The position numbers were made by a program, and so were the translations under genes. The notes under the pieces are model-generated. The model was given only the letters and a program-made list of their open reading frames with translations. It was not told where the DNA came from and made no database searches. Shown here one piece after another: positions 16,612 through 24,939 of a stretch of 64,000 nt of DNA; position 1 is the stretch's first letter; the number at the start of each line of letters is the position of its first letter. Origin of the DNA: Vibrio splendidus 12E03 (GTDB lineage Bacteria; Pseudomonadota; Gammaproteobacteria; Enterobacterales; Vibrionaceae); assembly GCF_000272105.2 (NCBI RefSeq), contig NZ_AJZD02000183.1, positions 62,001 through 126,000 of the forward strand. The letters are read 5' to 3'.

Positions 16612-17490
16612 TTATGAGTTATGGGAAGCATGTTGCTTTCTAAATTCGCGAGGGCTGCATCCATTTTGGGTCTTAAAACATTTGGAGAAATAGTTGCTGT
16701 CAGAAAAGCCGCAAGACTCAGCAATGTGTTGGATGCTTTTGTTGTCGTTTAATAATAAGGTTGCCGAGTGTCGAATTTGAAGGTCTTTGACGTATTGGTT
16801 TGGGGATGTATTTAAAAACTGCCTGAATAACCTTTCTAGTTGCCGCTTGCTGATATACGCCGCTTGCGCAATGGTTTCTGTATCTAATCCTACTTCTTTG
16901 TAATGATGGTCAATATGTGCGAGAGCACGGCTCAATGCCAGGGTTGTTTTTGGTAAGCTATGGGTCTGTTCTTGATATCGCCGAGAAAGTTCTATCGCAA
17001 GTTGCTGCATTGTGCTCGTCAATATGATTTCAAACCCCTGTTCTGCGTTGTCGTATTCCGATTTGATTTGTTGTAGAAGTCCATTGATTCGTTTCAACTG
17101 AGAAAGTGATAACGTAAGCTTTGCTTGATATTCAGATGCTTGTCGAGCAATTGGTTCTACCTTGAAAAGTGCTTGATAACCTGGCATTTGACGCATTGAA
17201 GGGACCTCAAAAAAAGGCAATGCCGTATCAAACATCAAGTTTACAATCTTCAGTTTATTTACTTCACAAAATCCATGTTCAATATCCCCATTAATAACAA
17301 ATACATCTCCTGTACTTAAAGGGTAAGTGTGGCTAGCTACCGTATGCTTCCCACTACCACTCACAACTAAGAAAAGTTCAGAAAAGTCATGGCTATGTAC
17401 GTCAAAGTCGAAATCGTGATGACCATCGACATAGGCAAATTTTATCTGAGGATATCTCTGATGACTTTGGAGTCTAAACTTGGTTTTCAT
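16612..17490 (-). CDS. AraC-family regulator with cupin sensor domain
   Basis: A 292-residue regulator. Residues about 15-95 form a cupin-like sensor (HSHDFSELFLVVSGSGKHTV, then LSTGDVFVINGDIEHGF). Residues about 185-285 hold the double helix-turn-helix DNA-binding domain, with ISKRQLERLFRQF and ESCGFSDSNYFSKCFKTQNG. It is divergent from the GH3 gene, 142 bp away, and that gap holds a direct repeat with 21-bp period typical of AraC-family sites. It therefore probably activates the GH3 gene, perhaps in response to a sugar bound by the cupin domain. RhaS/RhaR-like layout; the inducer is unknown. Confidence 0.88.
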   Translation of the reverse strand: MKTKFRLQSHQRYPQIKFAYVDGHHDFDFDVHSHDFSELFLVVSGSGKHTVASHTYPLSTGDVFVINGDIEHGFCEVNKLKIVNLMFDTALPFFEVPSMRQMPGYQALFKVEPIARQASEYQAKLTLSLSQLKRINGLLQQIKSEYDNAEQGFEIILTSTMQQLAIELSRRYQEQTHSLPKTTLALSRALAHIDHHYKEVGLDTETIAQAAYISKRQLERLFRQFLNTSPNQYVKDLQIRHSATLLLNDNKSIQHIAESCGFSDSNYFSKCFKTQNGCSPREFRKQHASHNS

Positions 17491-17522
17491 GTCGCTATTT
17501 TACCTATTTTTGTCGCTTATTT
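17490..17522. promoter_or_regulatory. Candidate AraC-family direct-repeat site
   Basis: TGTCGCTATTT (17490-17500) recurs as TGTCGCTTATTT (17511-17522), 21 bp apart, about two helical turns, directly at the start of the AraC-type gene. AraC-family proteins bind such tandem half-sites. The role (autoregulation or GH3 control) is inference. Confidence 0.5.
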
Positions 17523-17632
17523 GGTAGTTACACGCCGTAGTTAAGATTACTATTTTTTGAACAAAGACAATATTAACTTTTAGAGCGAGAGGTCAAATTT
17601 TTGCTCTAAGTAAAAAAATAGTAGGACTTAAA

Positions 17633-20446
17633 ATGAATACTGTGGAAATTCTCGAAGCACAGAAGCAGCTTGCACCCATAAGTCGACAAGCGGCTACTGA
17701 GGGCATTGTGCTACTAAAAAATAGTGATTCAATATTGCCATTGCAGGCTAGTGATACGGTGTCTCTTTTTGGTCGCTGTCAGATTGATACCTACCGAAGT
17801 GGCACTGGATCTGGTGGAGCGGTGAATGTCCCTTATTCCGTTAATGCATTACAGGGCTTGTATGAGAATCCAAACATCAATCTTAATCTCAGTTTGGTGG
17901 AGGTATACCAACGCTGGGTCAAGGACAACCCGTTCAATGACGGCGGTGGTGGTTGGGCAGCTGAACCTTGGTTTCAAGATGAAATGCCTCTTTCAGCTTC
18001 TGTTGTGATGGATGCCGCCGCCAAATCTAACAAAGCCATTATTTTTATCGGTCGAACAGCGGGTGAGGATCAAGATAATGCACAGCAGCAAGGTAGTTAC
18101 AATTTAACCGTGCTCGAAATGCAGATGTTGGAGAAAGTGACGGAACATTTTGATGACGTCATTGTGATACTGAACGTGACTAATATTATTGATATGTCAT
18201 GGGTAAGCTCACTCAAAGATGCAAGGTCGATCAAGGCGATTTTGTATAGCTGGGCTGCAGGGATGGAAGGGGGGCATGCTTTAGCTGATGTTTTATCAGG
18301 TGATGTTAGCCCGAGTGGACGTTTGACCGACACTATTGCGCACTCTTTATCTGATTACCCTTCCAGCGTTAGCTTCGGAAATAAAGAGCGTAATCTGTAC
18401 CAAGAAGATATTTATGTCGGGTATCGGTATTTTGAAACTTTCAATCCTAAAGCTGTTCAATTTGAGTTTGGTTTTGGGCTGTCCTACACCCGCTTTTCCA
18501 ATCAATTAAATGCGCTAACGATTCTTGGTTCTGACTCTGAACAAGAGTTGGTATTTGATATTGAAGTTAAAAACATAGGTGAGAAATACAGTGGCAAGGA
18601 TGTTGTTCAATTATATGTTGAAGCGCCTCAAGGCCAATTGGGGAAGCCATCTAGAGCACTTACAGGGTTTGCAAAAACACCCACATTGGCTCCAAATGAA
18701 ACAGCACGTGTTAAGGTTTCATTTCTTCTATCTTCGTTAGCGTCATTTGATGATATTGGTAAGACGGGCCACCCTAATAGCTATGTACTTGAAGCAGGGG
18801 AATATCAGTTCTATTTGGGAGGCAGCGTTCGACAAGCAAGGCTGGTTGACGAAAGCATAAAAGTTGATGAACTAATAGTTGTTGAGCAACTAACGGAAGC
18901 TCTGGCACCCGTCACCGCTTTTAAAAGGCTCGTTCCAAAAGAGATAGGGCAAAATGGGGTTTACAGTTGCGACTATGAATCTGTGCCACTACGAAGCGTC
19001 GATTTGAGCGAGCGTATTCTAACTGAACTCCCAACTTCGATTCCTTTTAGTGAAGATAAGGGAATCAAGTTGCTTGATGTGAAACAGGGACAGGCGGATA
19101 TCGAGGCGTTTGTATCGCAAATGACAGTACAACAGCTGGCGACAATTGTTCGTGGTGAAGGCATGTGCAGCCCCAAGGTAACCCCTGGTACTGCTGCGGC
19201 TTTTGGTGGTGTATCACCAAGCTTGTTTGATTTAGGTATCCCTATTGTTGCGGCTGCTGATGGCCCATCGGGTATCCGAATGGATAGTGGACACAAAGCA
19301 TCACAAGTCCCGATTGGCACGCTATTGGGCTGCACATGGAATACAGAACTGAATGAACAACTGTTTCATTTAGTAGGGAAAGAGATGCAAGCCAATCATA
19401 TTGATACGTTGCTTGGCCCTGGGATTAACATCCACCGTCACCCTTTGAATGGTCGAAATTTTGAGTATTTCTCAGAAGATCCATTTCTCTCAGGGGTAAT
19501 GGCTGCATCTCAAACTCTTGGTCTTAGATCTGCAGGCGTGTCCGGCACTATCAAACATTTGGTTGCGAACGACCAAGAAACTGGACGATTTAATGTTGAT
19601 AGCGTGGTTTCTCAGCGAGCGCTCCGTGAGATTCATCTAAGGCCTTTTGAAATAGCGGTAAAACAAGGAGGAGCCTCGAGTGTTATGACCTCCTACAATC
19701 CTATTAATGGTCACTGGGCTGCATCCAATTACGACCTCAATACTACGATTCTTCGTGGGGAGTGGGGTTATAAAGGGATAGTGATGACGGATTGGTGGGC
19801 AAAAATGAATGACCCAATCAAAGGTGGTTCTGAAAGTCGAAGTTACACATCCTTTATGCTTCGCTCTCAAAATGATCTGTATATGGTTGTTGAGCATGAT
19901 GGTGCGGAAAATAACGTGTCGAATGACGATACGTTACAGGCGCTTGAAAACGGAACGTTGAGCTTAGGGGAGTTGCAACGAAGCGCGATGAATATTTGTC
20001 GTTTTATTATGGACTCTCCAGCAATGGGCCGCCCATTAGCCGCTTTTGATCCAGTTAAGAGCTTTGAGGCGACTCAAAATATTGATAAACAACAGAGTAA
20101 AACTGATGGAGACTTTTGCTCTCTGACGGCAGAGCAACATGCAATAGTATTACCACTTAATATCAGAGAAAACCGTAGCATTGTTTTGGAAGTTAAACAG
20201 GCTGGTGTGTATCGATGTGCAGGTATTGTTAACTACGATAGCGGCACCTTGGCTCAATCTGCGTGTAGTTTGAGTCTCAATAACATGTATGCGATGTCTC
20301 TATCAGTGAATGGTACTAATGGCGAGACAGTTTCAGTTGAAGGGCTCTCCGTTAAGCTTGATAAAGGCTTTTATTCTTTGGATATTGAATTCATCAAATT
20401 AGGCTTAGAATTGGAGCAATTAGAATTTTCGTTTATGCCTGAATAG
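17633..20446 (+). CDS. GH3 beta-glucosidase with permuted domain order
   Basis: A 937-residue cytoplasmic glycosidase without signal peptide. The order is inverted relative to ordinary GH3 enzymes: the alpha/beta sandwich and its ATEGIVLLKN motif come first (residues 20-30), then a fibronectin-III-like part (about 300-400), then the TIM barrel (from about residue 480: MTVQQLATIVRGEGM, IVAAADGPSGIRMD, NGRNFEYFSEDP, KHLVANDQET). The nucleophile is D720 in VMTDWW. This reversed arrangement is known from some rumen bacterial beta-glucosidases. It probably hydrolyses short imported beta-glucan oligosaccharides to glucose. ATG 17633 has AGGA six bases upstream. No GAAAGCGCTTTC operator precedes it, so the divergent AraC-type regulator is the likely controller. 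Confidence 0.87.
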   Translation: MNTVEILEAQKQLAPISRQAATEGIVLLKNSDSILPLQASDTVSLFGRCQIDTYRSGTGSGGAVNVPYSVNALQGLYENPNINLNLSLVEVYQRWVKDNPFNDGGGGWAAEPWFQDEMPLSASVVMDAAAKSNKAIIFIGRTAGEDQDNAQQQGSYNLTVLEMQMLEKVTEHFDDVIVILNVTNIIDMSWVSSLKDARSIKAILYSWAAGMEGGHALADVLSGDVSPSGRLTDTIAHSLSDYPSSVSFGNKERNLYQEDIYVGYRYFETFNPKAVQFEFGFGLSYTRFSNQLNALTILGSDSEQELVFDIEVKNIGEKYSGKDVVQLYVEAPQGQLGKPSRALTGFAKTPTLAPNETARVKVSFLLSSLASFDDIGKTGHPNSYVLEAGEYQFYLGGSVRQARLVDESIKVDELIVVEQLTEALAPVTAFKRLVPKEIGQNGVYSCDYESVPLRSVDLSERILTELPTSIPFSEDKGIKLLDVKQGQADIEAFVSQMTVQQLATIVRGEGMCSPKVTPGTAAAFGGVSPSLFDLGIPIVAAADGPSGIRMDSGHKASQVPIGTLLGCTWNTELNEQLFHLVGKEMQANHIDTLLGPGINIHRHPLNGRNFEYFSEDPFLSGVMAASQTLGLRSAGVSGTIKHLVANDQETGRFNVDSVVSQRALREIHLRPFEIAVKQGGASSVMTSYNPINGHWAASNYDLNTTILRGEWGYKGIVMTDWWAKMNDPIKGGSESRSYTSFMLRSQNDLYMVVEHDGAENNVSNDDTLQALENGTLSLGELQRSAMNICRFIMDSPAMGRPLAAFDPVKSFEATQNIDKQQSKTDGDFCSLTAEQHAIVLPLNIRENRSIVLEVKQAGVYRCAGIVNYDSGTLAQSACSLSLNNMYAMSLSVNGTNGETVSVEGLSVKLDKGFYSLDIEFIKLGLELEQLEFSFMPE

Positions 20447-20460
20447 GACTGGGGGATAAC

Positions 20461-20520
20461 AGTCGTTTATTTAACTCTCATTGCTCAAAAAAGAGGTAAA
20501 GTGAGAGAAAATAAACGACT
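20461..20520. terminator. Long stem-loop between convergent GH3 and malM-like genes
   Basis: AGTCGTTTATTT (20461-20472) pairs with AAATAAACGACT (20509-20520), and an inner CTCTCA/TGAGAG stem (20475-20480, 20502-20507) continues it. There is no clear U-tract, so it may act as a barrier or processing site. Confidence 0.55.
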
Positions 20521-20534
20521 ACTTAGAGGCTGAG

Positions 20535-21440
20535 TTATTGTGCTTTTTGATATTGCTTCATCGCGTCAACAAAGGAGTTTCGCATCCCTTCGATTCCTAA
20601 TCGCTCAGATTCTTCAACGTAAGTCAGTGCTGCACTAAAATCTCCAGATGAAACCGAGTTTTCTATAAGAGTTTGATAAACCTCTTTCTTATTCAGTGTG
20701 TTTTCCGTTAATAAATCTGATTGGGCTACGGTTGATTCTGGAATAATTTGTTGAACTCGTTTTTGACGGTTTTGTTCTTCAACAACGGTGGTTACCGCTG
20801 TGAATTTAAAATCAAAGGAGACTTTCCCGATTGCAGAATGGGGGATGGCGTAATCCGTGTTATGAGCGATGTTTGCCTGAATATCGCCAGAACGTATCGC
20901 CATATCACTTGGTTTTTCGACAGGAGTTGTTTCTGCGAGTGCTTCGCTGGTTGTGAATACGACCAAGTAAGCAGGAGTCTCGCCGTTTAAGTAACGTTCT
21001 TGCAGTTCTATTTGTGCGCAATATCGAGCACCATCAAGCAGGCTAAGTGGCTGGTACTTAATACTTTCATTGCCAATGACATCTAGCGGCTGATAATTTT
21101 TGTCTAAGACCAAAAGTGACGGAACGAATGCTGAATAATTAGCATTTGAAGTCATTGAAAAACGAATAGCATCTAGTGTTGTAGGAAGCTTTAGCCCTCC
21201 AGCAAAGGATCGGCCAGATTTGAACTCGATTTTAGGGCTTGCTGTGGTGATCGAAACCGATATTTCTTCTGGGTTTGTAATGCTTTGATATTGAATGTTA
21301 CTCAGGGTTTCGCAGCAGTTTTCGTTGTTTTGTAGCGACTCTAGCCCCGGAGAAGTTTTGTGATAGCTAACCGGTGACTCTGTCACTGTTGAGCAGGCGC
21401 TTAGTGCGAATACCGCTGGTAGTATTGCTAAATATTTCAT
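20535..21440 (-). CDS. MalM-family lipoprotein
   Basis: A 301-residue protein with lipobox LSAC (Cys16). It resembles E. coli MalM: FVPSLLVLDKNYQP corresponds to FAPNVLILDQNMTP, YLVVFTTSEALAETT to YVLVFTTEKDLQQTT, and the C-terminal helical repeat ENSVSSGDFSAALTYVEESE to the matching MalM segment. MalM is a periplasmic protein of the maltose regulon with no firmly assigned job. Here a copy lies in a beta-glucan locus with a perfect LacI-type operator 66 bp upstream of its ATG, so it is part of this regulon rather than a maltose system. It may assist oligosaccharide passage with the LamB-like porin; that is inference. Confidence 0.8.
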   Translation of the reverse strand: MKYLAILPAVFALSACSTVTESPVSYHKTSPGLESLQNNENCCETLSNIQYQSITNPEEISVSITTASPKIEFKSGRSFAGGLKLPTTLDAIRFSMTSNANYSAFVPSLLVLDKNYQPLDVIGNESIKYQPLSLLDGARYCAQIELQERYLNGETPAYLVVFTTSEALAETTPVEKPSDMAIRSGDIQANIAHNTDYAIPHSAIGKVSFDFKFTAVTTVVEEQNRQKRVQQIIPESTVAQSDLLTENTLNKKEVYQTLIENSVSSGDFSAALTYVEESERLGIEGMRNSFVDAMKQYQKAQ

Positions 21441-21505
21441 AATTTACTCACAGTAAAAAAGCATATCTGATTCAGAGTACTTAATTGATAATAGTGACAC
21501 ACTAC

Positions 21506-21521
21506 AAGAAAGCGCTTTCTT
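21506..21521. promoter_or_regulatory. LacI-family operator, site 9
   Basis: Perfect AAGAAAGCGCTTTCTT, 66 bp upstream of the minus-strand MalM-like gene and about 9 kb from the repressor gene. Confidence 0.85.
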
Positions 21522-21616
21522 TTTGAGTGACGGACAACAAATTTAGAGAAATACTTGCCAATAATTGATACGAATTAGGTAACAGGTTGTCGTTGAACTG
21601 TTACCTAGATTGAAAG

Positions 21617-22354
21617 CTAACGAGAAACCGAACTTAATAATTGAGCAAAGCGATCCCAGGATTTTTGGTCAGCTTCTTGTTGATAGTTGTTTGAGCCGAA
21701 GACGGTAAAGGCATGCGGCGCACCACTGTAGGTGATCATTTCATGCGGAACTTTGGTTGTTTCAAGCTGAGCGGCGAGGCTGCCAAAGTCTTCCATTGAG
21801 ATCATGGCGTCAGCTGTGCCATGGAACACGACAACAGGAGCTTTTGTCTCAGAGTAGTCTTGTCCTTTCGGTGTTGATAAACCGCCATGGAAGGTGACAT
21901 AAGCTTTGGATGGGATACCCGCACGTGCGGCTTCTAAAACGGCTGCGCCACCAAAACAGTAACCCATCATCACGTTATTATCTAAGTTACCACCAAGCCT
22001 TTTCGCTTCCATTGCTCCCGCGCTAAGTAGCGCACGCATTTTTTCTCTGTCTTTATACAGCTCGCCGGTGTGTTGCTTTTTATCTTTCACTTCGGTCGGG
22101 CGAATGCCTTTACCAAATAGGTCGATGGCGAACACGTTGTAACCTAGCTTGTTGAGCATCTCAGAACGTTTCTTTTCGTAATCGGTTAAGCCATCCCAGT
22201 CGTGTATTAGCAGCACCAAAGGCGCTTGGTCACTGGCTTCACTCCAATAACCTTCGTAATCCATCCCATCGACTTGGTAAGTGACGTTTTCTCCTGATAT
22301 CGCAGAGAAGGGCAGTAAAACTGAAAATAGGCCGAGCGTAGTGAGTGTTCGCAT
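21617..22354 (-). CDS. Periplasmic dienelactone hydrolase-family protein
   Basis: A 245-residue alpha/beta hydrolase with an N-terminal signal sequence (about residues 1-20, cleaved near AISG). The dienelactone hydrolase triad is visible: C133 in GYCFGG, D182 in FHGTADAM and H214 in GAPHAF. Family members hydrolyse esters or lactones; most are cytoplasmic, so a signal peptide is notable, though such forms are common in vibrios. ATG 22354 has AAAGGA upstream. No LacI-type operator precedes its own start; the site at 21506 serves the next gene. The substrate is unknown. Confidence 0.8.
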   Translation of the reverse strand: MRTLTTLGLFSVLLPFSAISGENVTYQVDGMDYEGYWSEASDQAPLVLLIHDWDGLTDYEKKRSEMLNKLGYNVFAIDLFGKGIRPTEVKDKKQHTGELYKDREKMRALLSAGAMEAKRLGGNLDNNVMMGYCFGGAAVLEAARAGIPSKAYVTFHGGLSTPKGQDYSETKAPVVVFHGTADAMISMEDFGSLAAQLETTKVPHEMITYSGAPHAFTVFGSNNYQQEADQKSWDRFAQLLSSVSR

Positions 22355-22478
22355 GCGTAATTCCTTTCGATGACAATTGACGTTCCAATCGAAAGTATAG
22401 ATAACGCGATGATTCTCGCCAGATTTCTGTCTCTAACTTGAAATGTAAGGCAGGGATAACAGGTGGCTATTGCTGACA

Positions 22479-22510
22479 AACAGCCATCGATAGGGAGCGC
22501 GATGGCTGTT
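22479..22510 (-). terminator. Stem-loop between the PLP-enzyme gene and the hydrolase gene
   Basis: AACAGCCATCG (22479-22489) pairs perfectly with CGATGGCTGTT (22500-22510) around a 10-base loop. It lies 69 bases after the minus-strand stop at 22579 and probably ends that transcript. Confidence 0.6.
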
Positions 22511-22578
22511 CATGATGCGCTGAGAAACTCTCAGTTCGCAGAAACGCGGGGGGTATTAGAGGAGAAAAGAACGGATTA

Positions 22579-23514
22579 CTACCAAGTAGCGTTATCAGCG
22601 GTGTGACTACTTCGAAGTTCTGGGTACTTACGTTGATAGCGCGGCAACATCGACTCATTACCTAAGATGCCGCCTTGATGGATATAGATAATGGTTTTGG
22701 TTGGGTTGTTATCTTGCCATCGTTCTAAACATTGCCACATCAATGGGTCGTAGAGCAGGTCGAATTCAATATCCGTTTGTTCTTGTAGATCCAACCAGGT
22801 TTGATAGTCCTGTTGATACAGCTTACCAAAGTGATGTTTGGTTTCGAGTGGCAGTATTTGTGGATGATCGGATTCGCCAAGCTCATTAAATTGTTGTGTT
22901 AGGTAGCTATTACCGCCAACACACGCACAGGTTAACACCGGGATGTTGTGCACTTTTAAATGCTTATGTAGATACAGAGCCGTACTGCCGGTGCCTGCTG
23001 GTAGTGCCACCACGAAATCGTGTTTGTTTTCGAAACGCGTCCAGCTAAGTATTTCCATCGCCAGTTGCTTCACGCCGTATTCAGAAAGCTGAGAGCGTCC
23101 ACCTTCAGGCAATACAATACACTGAGAATCTGGCTGTCTTATTTGCTCAATATACTCCTGTGGATGAAGCTCAGAGCCTGTCTCTTTGACTGAAATTACC
23201 TTCGCACCAAGGTCTACTGCACCACGGTAATTACCTATTGGGCGTTCTAGTAGCCACTGGGGAAGGTGGTCGACGTAGAACTCAAGCGTCCAACCTTTGA
23301 TCTTTGCCAGTGCCGCGAGTGAGAACAGAGAGTTAGCCTGCGCAGAACCATAGCTGATCAATGTTGTAGTTTCTGGGTGATCGTCTTCCAGCAGCTTCAT
23401 GAATTTGCGGGCTTTATTGCCGCAAAAGTGGGAGTGCAGCTGATCGTCACGCTTTAAGAAAAAGGTGTGATCGTTAAATTGATGTTGAGTTACAGGGCTA
23501 TTATTTAGTTTCAT
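22579..23514 (-). CDS. ACC deaminase / D-cysteine desulfhydrase-family PLP enzyme
   Basis: A 311-residue fold-type II PLP enzyme. KRDDQLHSHFCGNKARKF near residues 22-39 contains the PLP lysine (GNKxRK), YGSAQANSLFSLAALA is the ring-contact segment, and GTGST binds the phosphate. Members cleave small amino acids such as D-cysteine or 1-aminocyclopropane-1-carboxylate; the exact substrate cannot be read off here. The start at 23514 (MKLNN) is preferred to an ATG at 23550, because the 23527-23552 stretch is a terminator-like hairpin and the extra 12 residues do not look like the family. Single gene downstream of the two-component operon. Confidence 0.78.
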   Translation of the reverse strand: MKLNNSPVTQHQFNDHTFFLKRDDQLHSHFCGNKARKFMKLLEDDHPETTTLISYGSAQANSLFSLAALAKIKGWTLEFYVDHLPQWLLERPIGNYRGAVDLGAKVISVKETGSELHPQEYIEQIRQPDSQCIVLPEGGRSQLSEYGVKQLAMEILSWTRFENKHDFVVALPAGTGSTALYLHKHLKVHNIPVLTCACVGGNSYLTQQFNELGESDHPQILPLETKHHFGKLYQQDYQTWLDLQEQTDIEFDLLYDPLMWQCLERWQDNNPTKTIIYIHQGGILGNESMLPRYQRKYPELRSSHTADNATW

Positions 23515-23526
23515 CGCACTTAGACA

Positions 23527-23552
23527 AAATGCTGACTCAAGAGCCAGCATTT
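23527..23552 (-). terminator. Terminator-like hairpin after the two-component operon
   Basis: AAATGCTGACTC and GAGCCAGCATTT pair (one mismatch) around AA. On the minus strand it is followed by TTTTGTCT. It lies about 100 bases after the kinase stop and just before the PLP-enzyme start. Confidence 0.6.
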
Positions 23553-23652
23553 ATAGTTCAAATAGGATAACGAGTATCTAGTAGCTAGGGACCGCTGTAA
23601 ACCAACTAAATCAAGTTTTCGTTCGATATTGAGCTTCGAACTATGAACTCAT

Positions 23653-24939
23653 TTACTCTGGGGTGGATGCGGATAGATCGGTTTGAAAGGTGATCTTAGC
23701 GGTACATCCACCACAGCTGCGATTGACCAATTCAAAGCCCCATTGGAAGCGTTGACACAAGTCCTCGACAATCAATAAACCTAACCCATGCCCATTTGGA
23801 TTGTACTGTTCTTGGAGGCCTTCTCCTTGATCTTCAATCACAACACTCTCTTGGGACAGAGTGACCGTTACGGTGCCACTATTGGTCGCTGCAATGGCAT
23901 TTCTCAACAAGTTTCCGACTAACATATTCATTATCGCGCTGGTGGCTTGAATGGTGGGTTCGGATTGAACATGCATGGAAATTTCGACGTCTTTCTCATC
24001 TGCCTGTGCTGAGTTTTTTGAGACGATAGTCTCTAACTCTTGTTGGCTAAACAGTCGCAGTGGCGCATCGTCACTGTTTCTTTCGTAACGCACGAGGCCG
24101 AGTAGGGCATCGACCATTTCTGACATCTGGATAATGGCTTCATCAATGCGCTCAACCTGACGAGATTGAAATTCCGTTGTTTCGCTTCTTAATAGCAATT
24201 TATTCGCACCACGAGCGACCGTTAGTGGGGTTCTCAACTCATGACTTGAATAACGAGCAAAGGCTTGTTCTCGTTTGAGTAATGAATTGATTTCTCTTCG
24301 GTACTGATTGAGTTGATCGGTGAGCTGACGAAACTCAACCGCGGCGTCGTCATTGACACTAAATTCTTCATTGAGGTTAAGCTTATTGGATTCCAGTTGT
24401 TCGGAAATAGAGTTAAAGGGTTCAATTAACCGTTTAGATAACCGATAGAGCAGAGCACCAAAGCTAAAAATTAGAATAGAGAGTAACGTTAGTACAAAGG
24501 TGGTCGCATAAACCAGTTCGTAAATATCAAACTCGACGCGGTCGATCTCGGAAAGCAGAACGATTGGGTGGGTTTGACCTTTATCTGAATACTCACCAAC
24601 ATACACCATGCGAGAGTTAGGCTCTTCACCCACCTCGCCAACAAAGCTTTCTTTGTCTTTAATGTACTTGAGGTATTCTGCAGGTATCAATGAAGGGTCG
24701 TTGTAAGCAATCGTCAGGTCATCAATTCTTAACTCACCGCTTTCGCCTGCTTGGAATAAACCAACCGCATAGTTACGGTCGATCAGGATGCGTCTTTCAC
24801 CGACGCGATCTTCTGACATGTAGAGTGCAGCAACAAAAACTAAATAGACAAAGGCCGATACAATCACGGCCATTGCCCCAAAGAAAACCGCTAGGCGGCC
24901 AGTTAGAGTTTTAGTGCTAGTGAGAACGTTCAAAATCAA
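23653..24939 (-). CDS. Sensor histidine kinase of an OmpR-type two-component system
   Basis: A 428-residue inner-membrane kinase. Two membrane segments (about residues 17-40 and 140-165) enclose a periplasmic sensor of about 100 residues. Then come a HAMP-like linker, the phospho-acceptor motif SSHELRTPLT at about residues 230-240, an N-box LRNAIAATNSG, and G-boxes DQGEGL and GHGLGLLIVEDL. It should phosphorylate the response regulator encoded upstream; the two genes overlap by four bases (ATGA). The signal is unknown. Divergent envelope-glycosylation genes suggest it senses envelope stress or cations, but no PhoQ-like acidic patch is clear. Confidence 0.88.
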   Translation of the reverse strand: MILNVLTSTKTLTGRLAVFFGAMAVIVSAFVYLVFVAALYMSEDRVGERRILIDRNYAVGLFQAGESGELRIDDLTIAYNDPSLIPAEYLKYIKDKESFVGEVGEEPNSRMVYVGEYSDKGQTHPIVLLSEIDRVEFDIYELVYATTFVLTLLSILIFSFGALLYRLSKRLIEPFNSISEQLESNKLNLNEEFSVNDDAAVEFRQLTDQLNQYRREINSLLKREQAFARYSSHELRTPLTVARGANKLLLRSETTEFQSRQVERIDEAIIQMSEMVDALLGLVRYERNSDDAPLRLFSQQELETIVSKNSAQADEKDVEISMHVQSEPTIQATSAIMNMLVGNLLRNAIAATNSGTVTVTLSQESVVIEDQGEGLQEQYNPNGHGLGLLIVEDLCQRFQWGFELVNRSCGGCTAKITFQTDLSASTPE

